Positions 31,317-32,202 of a stretch of 32,202 bases of DNA are shown one piece after another. The stretch comes from Candidatus Uhrbacteria bacterium CG10_big_fil_rev_8_21_14_0_10_48_16 (GTDB taxonomy: Bacteria; Patescibacteriota; Patescibacteriia; UBA9934; GWF2-40-263), in contig PFEU01000018.1 of the NCBI GenBank assembly GCA_002793515.1, positions 1-32,202 of the forward strand, read 5' to 3'. Both the position numbers and the translations under genes were made by a program. Below the pieces are notes generated by a model that saw only the letters and a list, made by a program, of their open reading frames with translations, was not told where the DNA came from and did not search any database. Position 1 is the first letter of the stretch, and every line of letters starts with the position of its first letter.

Positions 31317-32202
31317 ATGAAGGTTGTTTTTTTCGGTACCCCACAGTTTTCTGTTCCGTTTTTACGTGAACTTATTTTGGATCCAGACATCGATGTCGTG
31401 GCCGTTGTCACACAACCCGATAAACCCGCTGGTCGAGGAGAAGAAATCACCGCATCACCGATAAAGCTTCTTGCGTACGACGCGCTTATTCCGGTGTTCC
31501 AGCCAGCGTCTTTGAAAGCAGATCGACATATTCAGGAAAAGCTCCAAGCGCTCAATGCCGATTTTTTCGTCGTCGTCGCGTACGGAAAACTCATCCCAAA
31601 AGACATCCTCGATCTCCCTACGAGCGGATGTATCAACGTACACCCATCTCTCCTGCCTCGACACCGTGGACCTTCCCCCATGCAGTGGGCTATTGCAGAG
31701 GGTGATGCATCAACAGGTGTGGCCGTCATGCTCTTAGATGAAGGGATGGACACGGGACCCCTTCTTGCCATAGAACACATCGATCTTGATGCAGACGAAA
31801 CCTATGAGTCCCTCGTCGAAAAAGTTCATCTCATCGGACCCACACTTCTTTCCTCAACCCTTAAACGCTATCTTGCCCAGGAAATTGTCCCGCTTCCTCA
31901 AGACGAATCAAAGGCGACCCTCACCCACCTCCTCACTAAAGAGGATGGGCATGTGAACTGGTCGGAAACACTCGCTGTCATCGAACAAAAGTCTCGGGCG
32001 TACCGTCCATGGCCAGGCACCTGGACTTATTGGGAGCGAAAAAAAGGTGTGTGTCTGCGCATAAAGCTTCTTGCTCTTCAACCAGCTGATTTCAACGCAG
32101 ATCTTCCTGAAGGAACGGTCGTGATCAAAGACGGAAGGCTCTTTGTGGATTGCAAGGATGGCACACTCGAAATCCTTACCCTCCAGCTGGAAGGCAAACC
32201 AA
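31317..32202 (+). CDS. fmt: Methionyl-tRNA formyltransferase (3' partial)
   Basis: It formylates initiator Met-tRNA using 10-formyl-tetrahydrofolate. The open frame runs off the right edge after 295 codons of an expected 310 or so. The N-terminal VVFFGTPQFSVPFL is the family start. The catalytic triad is N107 and H109 in INVHPSLLPRHRG, with D145 in DEGMDTGP. KSRAYRPWPGTWTYW marks the linker to the C-terminal OB-fold, whose last part is missing. It is three bases from def. Confidence 0.97.
   Translation, partial: MKVVFFGTPQFSVPFLRELILDPDIDVVAVVTQPDKPAGRGEEITASPIKLLAYDALIPVFQPASLKADRHIQEKLQALNADFFVVVAYGKLIPKDILDLPTSGCINVHPSLLPRHRGPSPMQWAIAEGDASTGVAVMLLDEGMDTGPLLAIEHIDLDADETYESLVEKVHLIGPTLLSSTLKRYLAQEIVPLPQDESKATLTHLLTKEDGHVNWSETLAVIEQKSRAYRPWPGTWTYWERKKGVCLRIKLLALQPADFNADLPEGTVVIKDGRLFVDCKDGTLEILTLQLEGKP

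Overview
The window looks like a chromosomal segment of a free-living-type but streamlined Gram-positive-like or Candidate Phyla Radiation (Patescibacteria, perhaps Uhrbacteria-like) bacterium. This placement is inference. It rests on tightly packed operons with 1 to 4 base overlaps, a PriA that keeps its zinc cysteines but has lost its ATPase motifs, small conserved membrane proteins, few Shine-Dalgarno sequences, several -10 boxes lying 6 to 9 bases before the ATG, and a secreted lysozyme-like protein with repeats of a type familiar from such genomes. No rRNA, tRNA or CRISPR array was seen.

Layout. (1) 1-12430, plus strand, core genes: the end of a UvrD-type helicase fused to a PD-(D/E)XK/Fe-S nuclease; a DUF721/DciA-like protein; a small membrane protein; the rod-shape and wall cluster mreB-mreC-mreD-mrdA(PBP2); a YibE/F-like membrane protein; greA; lysS; a nucleotidyltransferase; a NUDIX hydrolase; alr; and an FtsQ/DivIB-like protein. 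Most of this serves envelope growth and division. (2) 12431-12967 is a gene-free stretch between convergent operons, rich in hairpins. (3) 12968-16643, minus strand: a wecG/tagA-type glycosyltransferase, gltX, an EnvC-like M23 peptidase and a tiny membrane protein form one translationally coupled operon. (4) 16644-16860 is a divergent intergenic region with a 110-bp nested palindrome and a perfect CIRCE operator over the clpB promoter; clpB follows and ends at a strong bidirectional terminator.

(5) 19555-24106 is an accessory DNA-processing island: a GIY-YIG nuclease, a P-loop kinase, a small coiled-coil protein, a uracil-DNA-glycosylase-superfamily protein, a deoxyribosyltransferase-like pseudogene broken by an amber codon, and an AT-rich restriction-modification pair (endonuclease plus C5-cytosine methyltransferase). 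A 27-bp direct repeat links the GIY-YIG gene start to the pseudogene start. (6) 24317-26688, minus strand: a five-gene operon tspO - DUF2177 - DUF1295 - four-helix membrane protein - T4-endonuclease-V-like pyrimidine-dimer glycosylase. It reads as a candidate light/UV-stress cassette and is the most interesting system here. (7) 26793-32202, plus strand: a secreted lysozyme-like repeat protein, an AmmeMemoRadiSam-B/LigB-like protein, the degenerate priA, def and the start of fmt, which runs off the right edge.

Regulatory reading: clpB is almost certainly under HrcA control. Several genes appear to make leaderless or near-leaderless transcripts. lysS is preceded by a terminator-like hairpin and T-run that abuts its start codon.
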